A stretch of 64,000 bases of DNA from Shewanella woodyi ATCC 51908 (GTDB lineage Bacteria; Pseudomonadota; Gammaproteobacteria; Enterobacterales; Shewanellaceae): the NCBI RefSeq assembly GCF_000019525.1, contig NC_010506.1, forward strand, positions 2,728,001 through 2,792,000, read 5' to 3'. Below the pieces are notes generated by a model. The model saw only the letters and a list, made by a program, of their open reading frames with translations. It ran no database searches and was not told where the DNA came from. This document shows, piece by piece, positions 19,364 to 27,946 of the stretch. Each line of letters opens with the position of its first letter. Position 1 is the stretch's first letter. Both the position numbers and the translations under genes were made by a program.

Positions 19364-19792
19364 ATGTTTACAAGTCATGGAGCATGTTCCTGTGCAGGGG
19401 TAAAGGTAAGGATAAGGCTTCCAGATCCAATAGAGCAATATAGCCCACGAGCCTGTGATTGTGATTTTTGTATTGCTAGAGGGATCGCTTATCTTTCTGA
19501 TCCAAGAGGTAGTTTAGATATTGATTGCATTGAACCTATAGAGATACAGCGACAGGGCTCCAATCAAGCAGATTTTCTCACATGTGCAACTTGCCACACT
19601 GTGATTGCTGTCAGCGTTAAGTTAGAAGGTAAGCTGATAGGTGCATTGAACTCTAGTTTGCTCTCCCATCATCAGCAACTTCAAAGTGCGACTCAAGTAT
19701 CTCCTAAATTATTGATGCCAAAAGATAAGCTTGAACGGTGGCAGTCGGTCTGGCTCAAAATGACGATCAACGACTCTTCGAATTATGTCTAG
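19364..19792 (+). CDS. GFA-like zinc-binding protein
   Basis: The 142-residue protein has the cysteine pattern of the GFA (glutathione-dependent formaldehyde-activating enzyme-like, CENP-V) fold: C-x-C in GACSCAGVKV, C-x-C-x-x-C in RACDCDFCIARG, and C-x-x-C in LTCATCHTVIAV. These bind two structural zinc ions. Substrate is unknown, and many family members do not act on formaldehyde. It starts 36 bases after the YwqK-like gene and could be in the same transcript. No glutathione-dependent formaldehyde dehydrogenase gene is nearby. Confidence 0.8.
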   Translation: MFTSHGACSCAGVKVRIRLPDPIEQYSPRACDCDFCIARGIAYLSDPRGSLDIDCIEPIEIQRQGSNQADFLTCATCHTVIAVSVKLEGKLIGALNSSLLSHHQQLQSATQVSPKLLMPKDKLERWQSVWLKMTINDSSNYV

Positions 19793-19915
19793 TGGTCCGT
19801 TTATTTAATATTTACTATGGCTGATAATCACATCCCCCAGCGTTAACTCCAACTTTCCCAAGGCTTCCCCTAATACTAGGCCACTCCTAATGTGGCTTTC
19901 TAGCCCATTAAAATG

Positions 19916-19943
19916 AAACTGCCGAGCAATTGCTCGGCAGTTT
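19916..19943 (-). terminator. Terminator of adhE
   Basis: A perfect 13-bp palindromic stem (AAACTGCCGAGCA / TGCTCGGCAGTTT) lies 26 bases past the adhE stop. T-runs on both sides would let it work in both directions. Confidence 0.85.
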
Positions 19944-19968
19944 GTTTTAAAGCACTCTCATGCCTATA

Positions 19969-22569
19969 TCATTTATCACTGTATTTGTTGCCGTAGAAAC
20001 TATCGAGTAGCACCTGTTTTAGCTCAGCAATGAGCGGATACCTTGGGTTAGCCCCTGTACATTGATCATCGAATGCATCTTCGGCTAACTCATCAAGCTT
20101 GGCGAGGAAGTCGGCTTCGTTGACGCCAGCCTCTTGAATTGAAGCCGGAATGCCAATCGTCGCCTTGAGTTGATCAATTGCTTCGAGTAGTGCTTCGACT
20201 TTCTCTTCATCTGTATTTCCAGCTAAGTTTAAATGTTCCGCAATTTTAGCGTAACGGCATAGTGCTTTAGGGCGATCGTATTGACTAAAGGCTGCCTGTT
20301 TCGTAGGCATGTCAGTCGCATTAAAGCGGATAACATTGCTGATTAATAGTGCATTGGCAAGGCCGTGGGCAAGATGGAACTCGGCGCCAAGTTTATGGGC
20401 CATAGAGTGACAGATCCCCAAGAAGGCGTTTGCAAAGGCGATACCTGCTATCGTTGCACCATTATGTACCTTCTCTCTCGCAACGGGGGCCGCCGCACCT
20501 AATGTGTAGGAGTCAGGTAGATACTTAAATAGCAGATCGAGTGCTTGTAGCGCTTGACCATCACTGAATTCGTTGGCCATCACACTCACATAAGCTTCAA
20601 GCGCATGAGTAACGGCATCAATCCCCCCGAAGGCTGTAAGAGACTTAGGCATATCCATGACTAAGTTTGGATCGACAATGGCGATATTGGGTGTGAGCTG
20701 GTAATCGGCAATAGGGTATTTCATGCCTGTTTTCTCATCGGTTACCACCGCAAAAGGCGTGACCTCTGAACCCGTACCAGAAGTGGTTGGTATCGCTACC
20801 ATCTGCGCTTTTACGCCCAACTTAGGGAATTTGTAGATACGTTTGCGGATATCCATAAAACGCAGCGCTAGATCGGCAAAGTCCACAGCAGGGTGTTCAT
20901 AGAGTACCCAGATTATCTTGGCGGCATCCATTGGTGAGCCACCACCAAGAGCGATGATCACATCTGGCTGGAAGCTTTGAGCCACTTTTGCACCTTGCTG
21001 GACAATGGCTAAGGTGGGATCGGCTTCAACTTCATAGAAAACTTCCGTTTCTAGGCCTTGAGCCTTAAGAATCTTAAGGGTCTCATCACAGTAGCCGTTA
21101 TTGAACAGGTATTTATCTGTAACGATAAGGGCACGTTTCTTATCACTTAACTCTTCAAGTGCAATAGGTAGACTACCGCGACGGAAATAGATAGATGAAG
21201 GAAGCTTATGCCACAACATGTTTTCAGCCCTCTTAGCGACCATTTTTTTATTGATAAGGTGACTTGGCCCTACGTTTTCAGAAATAGAGTTACCACCCCA
21301 TGAACCACAACCTAAGGTTAGGGATGGTGCCAGTTTGAAGTTATACAGGTCACCAATTCCGCCCTGTGAAGCAGGCGTATTGATCAGAATACGGGCTGTT
21401 TTCATTCTAAAACCAAACGCCATCACACGTTCAGTCTGGGTGTCTTGATCTGTATATAATCCAGATGTGTGACCGATACCACCAAGGGTAACTAAAGCTT
21501 CTGCCTTGTCTAGGGCGTCTTCAAAATCACTGGCGCGGTACATAGCAAGCAGTGGAGAGAGCTTTTCATGGGCAAAGGCTTCGGCATCAGAGATATCTTC
21601 AGCCTCACCAATAAGCACTTTAGTCCATTTTGGCACTGTAATATCGGCCATGGCTGCGATGGTTACCGCGCTTTGTCCTACGATATCGGCGTTTAGACCA
21701 CCATTTTTTAAGATGACATTCTGCATTGCTGCGGCTTCATCTGTGCTTAATATATAGCCGCCGTGGGTTGCAAAACGCTCCTTGACTGATTCATAGATCT
21801 CATCAACAACAACGACTGCTTGTTCAGACGCACAAACAACACCGTTATCGAAGGTTTTTGACATCAAGATTGAACTGACGGCGCGTTTAATATCGGCGGT
21901 TTCATCGATAACTATGGGTGTATTGCCCGCGCCAACACCAATGGCTGGCTTACCTGAGGAGTAGGCGGCTTTAACCATACCAGGCCCACCGGTTGCTAAG
22001 ATAAGGTTTATCTTCTCGTGGGTCATTAACTGGTTTGATAGGGCTACACTTGGTTGGTCAATCCAACCGATAATATCTTTTGGAGCACCCGCCTCAATCG
22101 CTGCATTGAGTACTATTCGCGCAGCGGTAGTGGTTGATTCTTTGGCACGTGGATGTGGAGAGAATATGATACCGTTTCGAGTCTTGAGACTGATTAATGC
22201 TTTAAAGATAGCGGTAGAGGTCGGGTTGGTGGTTGGAACGATACCGCAGATAATGCCGACAGGCTCGGCGATGGTGATTGTCCCGAAGGTGTGATCTTCA
22301 CTTAAGATCCCACAGGTTTTCTCATCTTTATACTTGTTGTAGATATACTCGGAAGCAAAGTGGTTTTTGATCACTTTATCTTCTATCACACCCATGCCTG
22401 TTTCATTAGCAGCCATCTTAGCGAGCGAGATCCGCGCATCAGCAGCGGCCAGTGCGGCGGCTCTGAATATCTTATCAACCTGTTCTTGACTGAAGCTGGC
22501 AAACTCAGCCTGGGCATCAGCAACTCTCTGGACAAGAAGGTCTAACTCTTGTTCGTTTGACACAGTCAT
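19969..22569 (-). CDS. adhE: Bifunctional acetaldehyde-CoA / alcohol dehydrogenase
   Basis: AdhE reduces acetyl-CoA to acetaldehyde and then to ethanol with two NADH, the main fermentative ethanol route, and assembles as spirosomes in the cytoplasm. The 866-residue protein has the N-terminal aldehyde dehydrogenase half (about residues 1-440) with catalytic Cys in NGVVCASEQ. The C-terminal iron-dependent alcohol dehydrogenase half (about 450-866) has GGGSPMDAAK and the iron-binding histidines in HSMAHKLGAEFHLAHG. Length and both domains are complete. It has its own terminator and a long upstream region with a CRP-like site, which fits anaerobic or catabolite control. Confidence 0.97.
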   Translation of the reverse strand: MTVSNEQELDLLVQRVADAQAEFASFSQEQVDKIFRAAALAAADARISLAKMAANETGMGVIEDKVIKNHFASEYIYNKYKDEKTCGILSEDHTFGTITIAEPVGIICGIVPTTNPTSTAIFKALISLKTRNGIIFSPHPRAKESTTTAARIVLNAAIEAGAPKDIIGWIDQPSVALSNQLMTHEKINLILATGGPGMVKAAYSSGKPAIGVGAGNTPIVIDETADIKRAVSSILMSKTFDNGVVCASEQAVVVVDEIYESVKERFATHGGYILSTDEAAAMQNVILKNGGLNADIVGQSAVTIAAMADITVPKWTKVLIGEAEDISDAEAFAHEKLSPLLAMYRASDFEDALDKAEALVTLGGIGHTSGLYTDQDTQTERVMAFGFRMKTARILINTPASQGGIGDLYNFKLAPSLTLGCGSWGGNSISENVGPSHLINKKMVAKRAENMLWHKLPSSIYFRRGSLPIALEELSDKKRALIVTDKYLFNNGYCDETLKILKAQGLETEVFYEVEADPTLAIVQQGAKVAQSFQPDVIIALGGGSPMDAAKIIWVLYEHPAVDFADLALRFMDIRKRIYKFPKLGVKAQMVAIPTTSGTGSEVTPFAVVTDEKTGMKYPIADYQLTPNIAIVDPNLVMDMPKSLTAFGGIDAVTHALEAYVSVMANEFSDGQALQALDLLFKYLPDSYTLGAAAPVAREKVHNGATIAGIAFANAFLGICHSMAHKLGAEFHLAHGLANALLISNVIRFNATDMPTKQAAFSQYDRPKALCRYAKIAEHLNLAGNTDEEKVEALLEAIDQLKATIGIPASIQEAGVNEADFLAKLDELAEDAFDDQCTGANPRYPLIAELKQVLLDSFYGNKYSDK

Positions 22570-23076
22570 AATGAGTATCCTCGAAAAAATTTAGGCAAAG
22601 TCATTTGGTTAATTATTTTGGCTAAACATTCTCTATGAAGGAAAGTTACACCGAATGGGGCATGTTAACCGTGATCTTAACCACATTTCCACCTGTAAAT
22701 GTAATTAAATAACGTTGTTAATGCTTGTTTGCATATTAGATGAGCAGTCGTTAGTTTAAGACCACCAGCGTGGAATATTAAAGCCTTGTGTGACAGCTTT
22801 GTTGCGCTTATTGAGGCTGGGCGTGTGGCCAGGCGCCTGTTTTTGTTAACCAGATTTTTATTAGGATCCTCGCTTAGAAGCCATGATATTGCCGTTTACA
22901 TTTATGCTGTTTTGAGTTTAATCGTAGAATATCTCTCTTTTTTGTTGTTTGTGGCCATCGGATAAATATAAATTATCTGAAAGTGTGAAATAGGCTAAAA
23001 AATCTCATTTTTCCACGGGTCATTCATAGGGTAAAGTAGCGCCTTTCGTAGTGTCGATACGATAACTTTTACTATT
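22570..23076. other. Long upstream region of adhE, no gene
   Basis: About 500 bases hold no credible coding frame. A CRP-like site lies at 22670-22685. The remainder is AT-rich and probably contains the adhE promoter and leader. The far end abuts a MITE-like repeat. Confidence 0.5.
22670..22685 (-). promoter_or_regulatory. CRP-like operator upstream of adhE
   Basis: On the minus strand TGTGGTTAAGATCACG matches the CRP consensus TGTGA-N6-TCACA at eight of ten positions and lies about 100 bases before the adhE start. Shewanella CRP controls anaerobic genes, so the site is plausible, but it rests on a consensus match alone. Confidence 0.4.
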
Positions 23077-23346
23077 TATACCAATTAGTATAAGAAAGTC
23101 GTCAGCTCAGAGCGGTTTTAGGCAAACTAGTTCGAGGCGGATAACTGAAGTAATGGTGGCTCCCTTGGGAAGTTATTCAACGAAGAAGTAGGCAGCCTAA
23201 AACGCTCCTAAAAGGCGAGTCTTAGCGCTTCTGAATACTACGTCAACGAGCTTGAGCGTAGAGCAACTATGCCCTTCACTCGCTGCCTTGTCTCAAAAGC
23301 GCTAAGTTCTCGCTGAGTGACAACATCTTTATACTAAATGGTATTA
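23077..23346. repeat. MITE-like element with terminal and internal inverted repeats
   Basis: A roughly 270-base non-coding element is bounded by inverted ends: ATACCAATTAGTAT at 23078-23091 and ATACTAAATGGTAT at 23331-23344, which match at 12 of 14 positions when one is reversed. Inside are nested inverted repeats: AGCGGTTTTAGGC against GCCTAAAACGCT, and CTTAGCGCTT against AAGCGCTAAG. It has no open frame. Short non-autonomous elements with such ends are common in marine gammaproteobacteria. Only one copy lies in this window. Its right end is 14 bases before the marC start, so it may carry or disturb that promoter. Confidence 0.7.
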
Positions 23347-23359
23347 TTACTTTGAGGAT

Positions 23360-23998
23360 ATGGAATTGGATTTAACACTGTATGTTAAATTTTTTCTGGG
23401 ATTAGTCGCTATTATAAACCCGGTTGGCTTGTTGCCGGTTTTTGTGAGTTTAACCAGTCACCAAACAGAGGTTGAGCGCAATCAAACGGGTAAAGTGGCC
23501 AACTTTGCCGTGGTGGTTATCTTATTGGTGACTATTTTTGCTGGTCAACATATTCTGAATATGTTCAGTATCTCACTGTCTGCGTTTCGCATTGCTGGTG
23601 GATCTTTGATTGCGATTATCGCGATGTCGATGCTTCAAGGTAAACTCGGTGAGGTTAAGCGTAATCAGGAGGAGGATAGGGAAGCGTCGGGTATGGAGTC
23701 TGTTGCTGTTGTTCCATTAGCACTTCCATTGATGGCAGGCCCAGGTGCGATCAGTTCGGTTATTGTCTCCGCTGCTGAAAACAATACCTTAATGAACCAT
23801 ATTGGCATGTCGGTGACTGTTATTTTATTTGGCTTAACCAGTTTCATCCTGTTTAGAATGGCGCCAGTGATCTTTAAGCTATTAGGTAAAACTGGGATTA
23901 ACGTCATCACACGTTTGATGGGTCTATTGATGTTATCGATTGGTATTGAGGTCATAGCCGCAGGTTTTAAGGGGCTGTTTCCAAGCTTAATGGGCTAG
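23360..23998 (+). CDS. MarC-family integral membrane protein
   Basis: The 212-residue inner-membrane protein has about six hydrophobic helices and the MarC/UPF0056 signatures FFLGLVAIINPVGLLPVF near the N-terminus, FRIAGGSLIAIIAMSML, and VPLALPLMAGPGAIS in the middle. The family is widespread, but its transport role is not established, and the old link to multiple antibiotic resistance was withdrawn. By length and sequence it resembles the E. coli YchE branch. It begins only 14 bases after the MITE-like repeat and is followed by a terminator. Confidence 0.9.
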   Translation: MELDLTLYVKFFLGLVAIINPVGLLPVFVSLTSHQTEVERNQTGKVANFAVVVILLVTIFAGQHILNMFSISLSAFRIAGGSLIAIIAMSMLQGKLGEVKRNQEEDREASGMESVAVVPLALPLMAGPGAISSVIVSAAENNTLMNHIGMSVTVILFGLTSFILFRMAPVIFKLLGKTGINVITRLMGLLMLSIGIEVIAAGFKGLFPSLMG

Positions 23999-24019
23999 GC
24001 TTCTAAACTCATCTATATT

Positions 24020-24047
24020 AACCGCATTGCATCGCAGTGCGGTTTTG
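24020..24047 (+). terminator. Terminator of the marC-family gene
   Basis: ACCGCATTGC pairs with GCAGTGCGGT (one G-T pair) around a 3-base loop and is followed by TTTTGCTT. Confidence 0.75.
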
Positions 24048-24242
24048 CTTTCTACCTCCACCATCTCTCATTTCTCTCTAATCTCCGCTTTGCTACGACT
24101 TTCACCTCAGCATAAGCCTTAAAGAATGACAGGACTCCGACTAAAGAAGGAAAGAGGAGGAGGCTTAATCAGAATAAACTAGGCTAAATCATCCTCTATC
24201 TGTCTGGGATTGTGAATAAGAGGGCATTAACTGGAGGTCGAT

Positions 24243-25619
24243 GTGAATCAAGCTATTAAAGAGTCTGTTATAGCACCAGAGAGTTTGGTATCGGAGTGCC
24301 TGAATAATGAAGAGGCGTGCGAGGCTCGTTTTGAGCAAAGATCCATACCTGTTTCCCCACTTCGTCAACAGATCTCCTTAGAGCTACATAATAGACCCTC
24401 ACCAAAAGTAGGTATTCCCACTTGCGTTAGTCATCTAGCCATTCGAGTCAACTTGGAACAGCGTCAGAGAGAGTATCAACATCTAAGCGCTTTTTGTCAT
24501 CGATACAGTGTCAATCCGCCCTGTATTGACGCTGGCTGTTTTTTTCAGGACTTTGGCGGTTTTGAGCTGAGATGGGAGCGGCATCTTGAGTTTTCTACCT
24601 ATAGCTTTATTCGCAAAGGTCAAGGTATGCAACTGTTCGATGGTTACAGTACAGAGCGAGTGCCTCAAGATTGGTTTGATGAGTTGGTTGGTGAACTTAT
24701 TTGCGCGATAAATCTCACTTTCAGTAAAGATGAGCTCTCTGAGCGGGAAATATATCAGGCTTTTGAGGGGCAGCAAGTGATAGGTAGTCTTGTCGCTGAT
24801 GGGCGCGCCCGAGTCTACTCCTCCTTTAGATTGCACAGTGATGGGTTTAGCCGAACCATCATACAGAGTGAGCAGCTTAACAGCTATCAGGCGGGGAGAC
24901 TTATCCAGAGAACATTAGAGATAGAGACTTATCAGATGTTGGCACTGCTTAGTTTGCCGATAGCACGGGAGTTGTCACCTAAGGTGTCACAGATGGAGAG
25001 TGAGCTTGTCGCGTTAAATCAACAGATGGCCAACTTGTCACAACACGATGACAGTGAGATGTTAGATAAACTCTCTAACCTCGCCGGACAAACTGAGCAG
25101 CTGATTGCAGATATCAGCTATCGATTTAGCGCAACGAATGCCTATTATGCCCTTGTTTGCGCTCGACTTGAGCAGTTAAAGGAGCAAGATATCACCGGAG
25201 TTGAACGTATTAATGAGTTTGTGACTCGAAGGTTGAACCCAGGGATCAGAACTTGCCAGGCCTTAACTCAAAGGTTGGAAGATCTTACCCGTCGTATCGC
25301 CAGAGCAAGCAGTTTGCTCAGAACTCGGGTTGATCTAAGTATTGAGCAGCAAAACCAGCAGCTACTACATGCAATAAATCAGAGAGGCAAGATTCAACTT
25401 AGATTACAGCAGATGGTTGAAGGGGTATCAGTAGCCGCCATGGCGTATTATTTAATGGGACTTTTAGAGTATATTCTCAGCGCACTTAATGCCAATGGGT
25501 ATCAGTTTAATAAGCTGATGTTTAAAGGAGTTGCAGTGCCTGTGTTTCTATTCTTTGCATGGTGGCTACTTAGGTTCGCCATGGGCTATATCAGAAAAGA
25601 GCCTGAGCGGCCGCTATAG
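24243..25619 (+). CDS. DUF3422 family membrane-anchored protein
   Basis: The 458-residue protein matches DUF3422: an N-terminal segment with LHNRPSPKVGIPTCVSHLAI, then a globular region (about residues 80-220, ELRWERHLEFSTYSFIRKG) and a coiled-coil region (about 245-395, rich in Gln, Leu and Glu). Two C-terminal membrane helices (about 395-425 and 430-450) end it. Function is unknown. The start is GTG at 24243 with GGAGG upstream. It stands alone with a terminator after it. The topology suggests a large cytoplasmic domain tethered to the inner membrane. Confidence 0.88.
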   Translation: MNQAIKESVIAPESLVSECLNNEEACEARFEQRSIPVSPLRQQISLELHNRPSPKVGIPTCVSHLAIRVNLEQRQREYQHLSAFCHRYSVNPPCIDAGCFFQDFGGFELRWERHLEFSTYSFIRKGQGMQLFDGYSTERVPQDWFDELVGELICAINLTFSKDELSEREIYQAFEGQQVIGSLVADGRARVYSSFRLHSDGFSRTIIQSEQLNSYQAGRLIQRTLEIETYQMLALLSLPIARELSPKVSQMESELVALNQQMANLSQHDDSEMLDKLSNLAGQTEQLIADISYRFSATNAYYALVCARLEQLKEQDITGVERINEFVTRRLNPGIRTCQALTQRLEDLTRRIARASSLLRTRVDLSIEQQNQQLLHAINQRGKIQLRLQQMVEGVSVAAMAYYLMGLLEYILSALNANGYQFNKLMFKGVAVPVFLFFAWWLLRFAMGYIRKEPERPL

Positions 25620-25653
25620 CCTGTTCTGTTTGTTGTTAACATTTTCTATCGGT

Positions 25654-25677
25654 AATGACCTTAACGGGTCATTTTTT
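25654..25677 (+). terminator. Terminator of the DUF3422 gene
   Basis: AATGACC pairs with GGTCATT around a short loop and is followed by TTTTT. Confidence 0.8.
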
Positions 25678-25885
25678 ATGTGAAATTCGTGGGTTTTACC
25701 TCCTAGTTAATGATGGTATCCCTTAGTGCTCATCCTGTTATCTCATCCCTGTCATTTTCTCTTCATGCTTTAGCCTTAGCACTTTCGATTGCTACTAAAT
25801 AATAAATATTTCAAGCGATTGGGCAATATTAGTCATGGGTTAACTACTCATATCATAGCTGAACTAATAATGAAGAAGGTGTGAG

Positions 25886-27049
25886 ATGATGAATACACAA
25901 GCTAAATTGAGTTTACTGAGTGTCGCTATCTGTATGACGACATTTAATGCAAGTGCTGCATTAGAGATCTATGAAAATGATGGCATGTCTTTTAGTGCCG
26001 ATGGCTTAGTCAATGCTTTCTATGCTAACAGCTCTATTGAGAAAACTGACGCAGAGGGGGCGACATCAGAACGTGACCAATCTCGCGTCAGAACGGGCTT
26101 TTTACCCAATAACATAGGCTTTAACTTCTCTAATCAACTCTCTGATATGAAAATTGGCATGCGCTCCTCTTTCTGGGTGTCGATAAGTGATGCTGATAAC
26201 CATCGTGATGCATCTCCAGCGGATCTTGGAACAGGATCTTTGATCGATATCCGTCAGTTCTATGGCACTGTTAGTGGCGATTGGGGAGAGTTATTAGTCG
26301 GTAAGGATTTTGGTTTACTTAACCGAGCGAATATTTTAGGTGACGAACTCCTGTTGGGCTTTGGCCAAACTTCTGACTTTTTTGGCCTTGTTGATGGCGG
26401 CAATGTCTCATTTGGTAATATCAGCACAGGTTATACCTATCCCTTTCCTAAGTCGCAAATAACCTATCGATCGCCGGATCTAAATGGGTTTAAAATTGCC
26501 GTTGGACTGATGGATCCCAACAAGGTCGCTGCGGATTCCTCTGAAGAGCTACCTCGAGCTGAAGCCGAACTCATATATAGCACTGAGATGGATAAGGTAA
26601 ACTTGAAAGCTTGGGTCAGTGGTGCGACTCAGTCCAGTGAAGTGGATGATGTGAAGCAGAACCAATCGGGCGTGGGCTATGGTGCCAATGTCAAGTTTTC
26701 CGGCTTCTCCTTCACGGCATCAGGGTTTCAAACTAAAGGGTTAGGGCACATTGCTGGACTCGATCACCTAGTGGGTGATGAGTCAATAAAGTCTGATGGC
26801 TATCTGCTACAGGCTGCTTATACGCTCGATAGTAACCGGTTTGTTTTGACCTATGGTGAGTCAGAAGTCGAGAACACTGACAGTATTCTTGATGCTAAGC
26901 ACTCTAATATCGGTATCGCTTATTTCAGAACCATACGCCCAGGACTCACTGCGGTTGTTGAATATAACCAGACCGAAGCGGATGTGGCTAACTCCTTAGT
27001 TGGCGAAGAGAACAATACACTCTCTATCGGCGCAGTGTTCACATTCTAG
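25886..27049 (+). CDS. Outer-membrane porin at the edge of the PQQ region
   Basis: The 387-residue protein has a signal peptide of about 24 residues (MNTQAKLSLLSVAICMTTFNASA) and then alternating polar and hydrophobic beta strands, ending in the terminal aromatic residue expected for Bam-dependent insertion (GAVFTF). PNNIGFNFSNQL and DIRQFYGTVSGDWGELLVGKD are typical of general trimeric gram-negative porins. It is the first gene of the PQQ/alcohol region and precedes the ErbR-like regulator, so it may admit alcohol substrates. That role is an inference from position. A second ATG immediately follows the first, so the start is uncertain by one codon. Confidence 0.85.
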   Translation: MMNTQAKLSLLSVAICMTTFNASAALEIYENDGMSFSADGLVNAFYANSSIEKTDAEGATSERDQSRVRTGFLPNNIGFNFSNQLSDMKIGMRSSFWVSISDADNHRDASPADLGTGSLIDIRQFYGTVSGDWGELLVGKDFGLLNRANILGDELLLGFGQTSDFFGLVDGGNVSFGNISTGYTYPFPKSQITYRSPDLNGFKIAVGLMDPNKVAADSSEELPRAEAELIYSTEMDKVNLKAWVSGATQSSEVDDVKQNQSGVGYGANVKFSGFSFTASGFQTKGLGHIAGLDHLVGDESIKSDGYLLQAAYTLDSNRFVLTYGESEVENTDSILDAKHSNIGIAYFRTIRPGLTAVVEYNQTEADVANSLVGEENNTLSIGAVFTF

Positions 27050-27268
27050 GCATCAATTTATTTAAAATTCTCCCTGGAGTGGGAGGCTTAACTGTTTCCT
27101 GCTCCGCTCTTCTAAGTCACTTCTTACAGAGCAATCACATCTTTTTACTGATGGGTATACGGCACTAAATAGACCTCTGTCTACTACTAATGGATGAAGT
27201 CTGGCTATTGTATTCAGCGCTCAGTAGGTTAAATTGTGATATAGCTCAAATAATATAGAGGCAGTGTC

Positions 27269-27925
27269 ATGTACAAGGTCTTGATCGCAGATGATCATCC
27301 ACTATTTAGAGATGCAATCGTGCACATTTTTGGGAGTAAGTTTCCCGACAGCACCACCTATGAAACTGAAGATATTGCATCGACGTTAGCCTTTGCAAAA
27401 GAGCACGATGATATCGACCTTATTTTGCTCGATCTCAACATGCCTGGTATGTCTGGACTCAATGGATTATTAGATTTAAGTAATGAGTGCCCAACAACAC
27501 CTGTTGTGGTGGTTTCAGCAGAAAATAAGAAACAAGTTATTCTACAGACGATTGCGTATGGCGCAGTAGGATTTATCGCTAAATCCTCATCGAAAGAGAC
27601 TATCGCAGAAGCGATAGAGACGGTTTTTGAGGGTAATATTTACCTGCCAGCGGATATCATTCGTACCAAATCTAGCCCCAGCTCAAAGAAAGAGTATCAG
27701 CTGCTGCCTGAGATGCTCTCATCACTCACCCGTCGTCAACTTATGGTGTTGAAGTGCATGACTAAAGGGGAGGCGAACAAGCAGATCGCATACAACTTAA
27801 ATGTGTCGGAAACCACGGTTAAGTCCCATGTGTCATCTATCTTGAAAAAATTAGGGGTGTCAAACCGTGTGCAGGCCGTTGTAGGCTGCAGTGATATCGA
27901 TTTTAATCAATATCTCAAACGTTAA
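27269..27925 (+). CDS. LuxR-type response regulator, ErbR/AgmR-like
   Basis: The 218-residue two-component regulator has an N-terminal receiver domain with acidic pocket ADDH (residues 7-10) and phosphoacceptor Asp55 ([13 protein letters not shown]). Its C-terminal LuxR/NarL helix-turn-helix is at about residues 150-210 ([25 protein letters not shown]). It faces the PAS hybrid kinase gene end to end, 21 bases apart, which suggests they are partners. In Pseudomonas the corresponding ErbR/AgmR regulators switch on the PQQ ethanol-oxidation genes, and I infer the same target set here. It is not a fused protein and all key residues are present. Confidence 0.9.
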   Translation: MYKVLIADDHPLFRDAIVHIFGSKFPDSTTYETEDIASTLAFAKEHDDIDLILLDLNMPGMSGLNGLLDLSNECPTTPVVVVSAENKKQVILQTIAYGAVGFIAKSSSKETIAEAIETVFEGNIYLPADIIRTKSSPSSKKEYQLLPEMLSSLTRRQLMVLKCMTKGEANKQIAYNLNVSETTVKSHVSSILKKLGVSNRVQAVVGCSDIDFNQYLKR

Positions 27926-27946
27926 TACTCTCAACTTTCTACAGCT

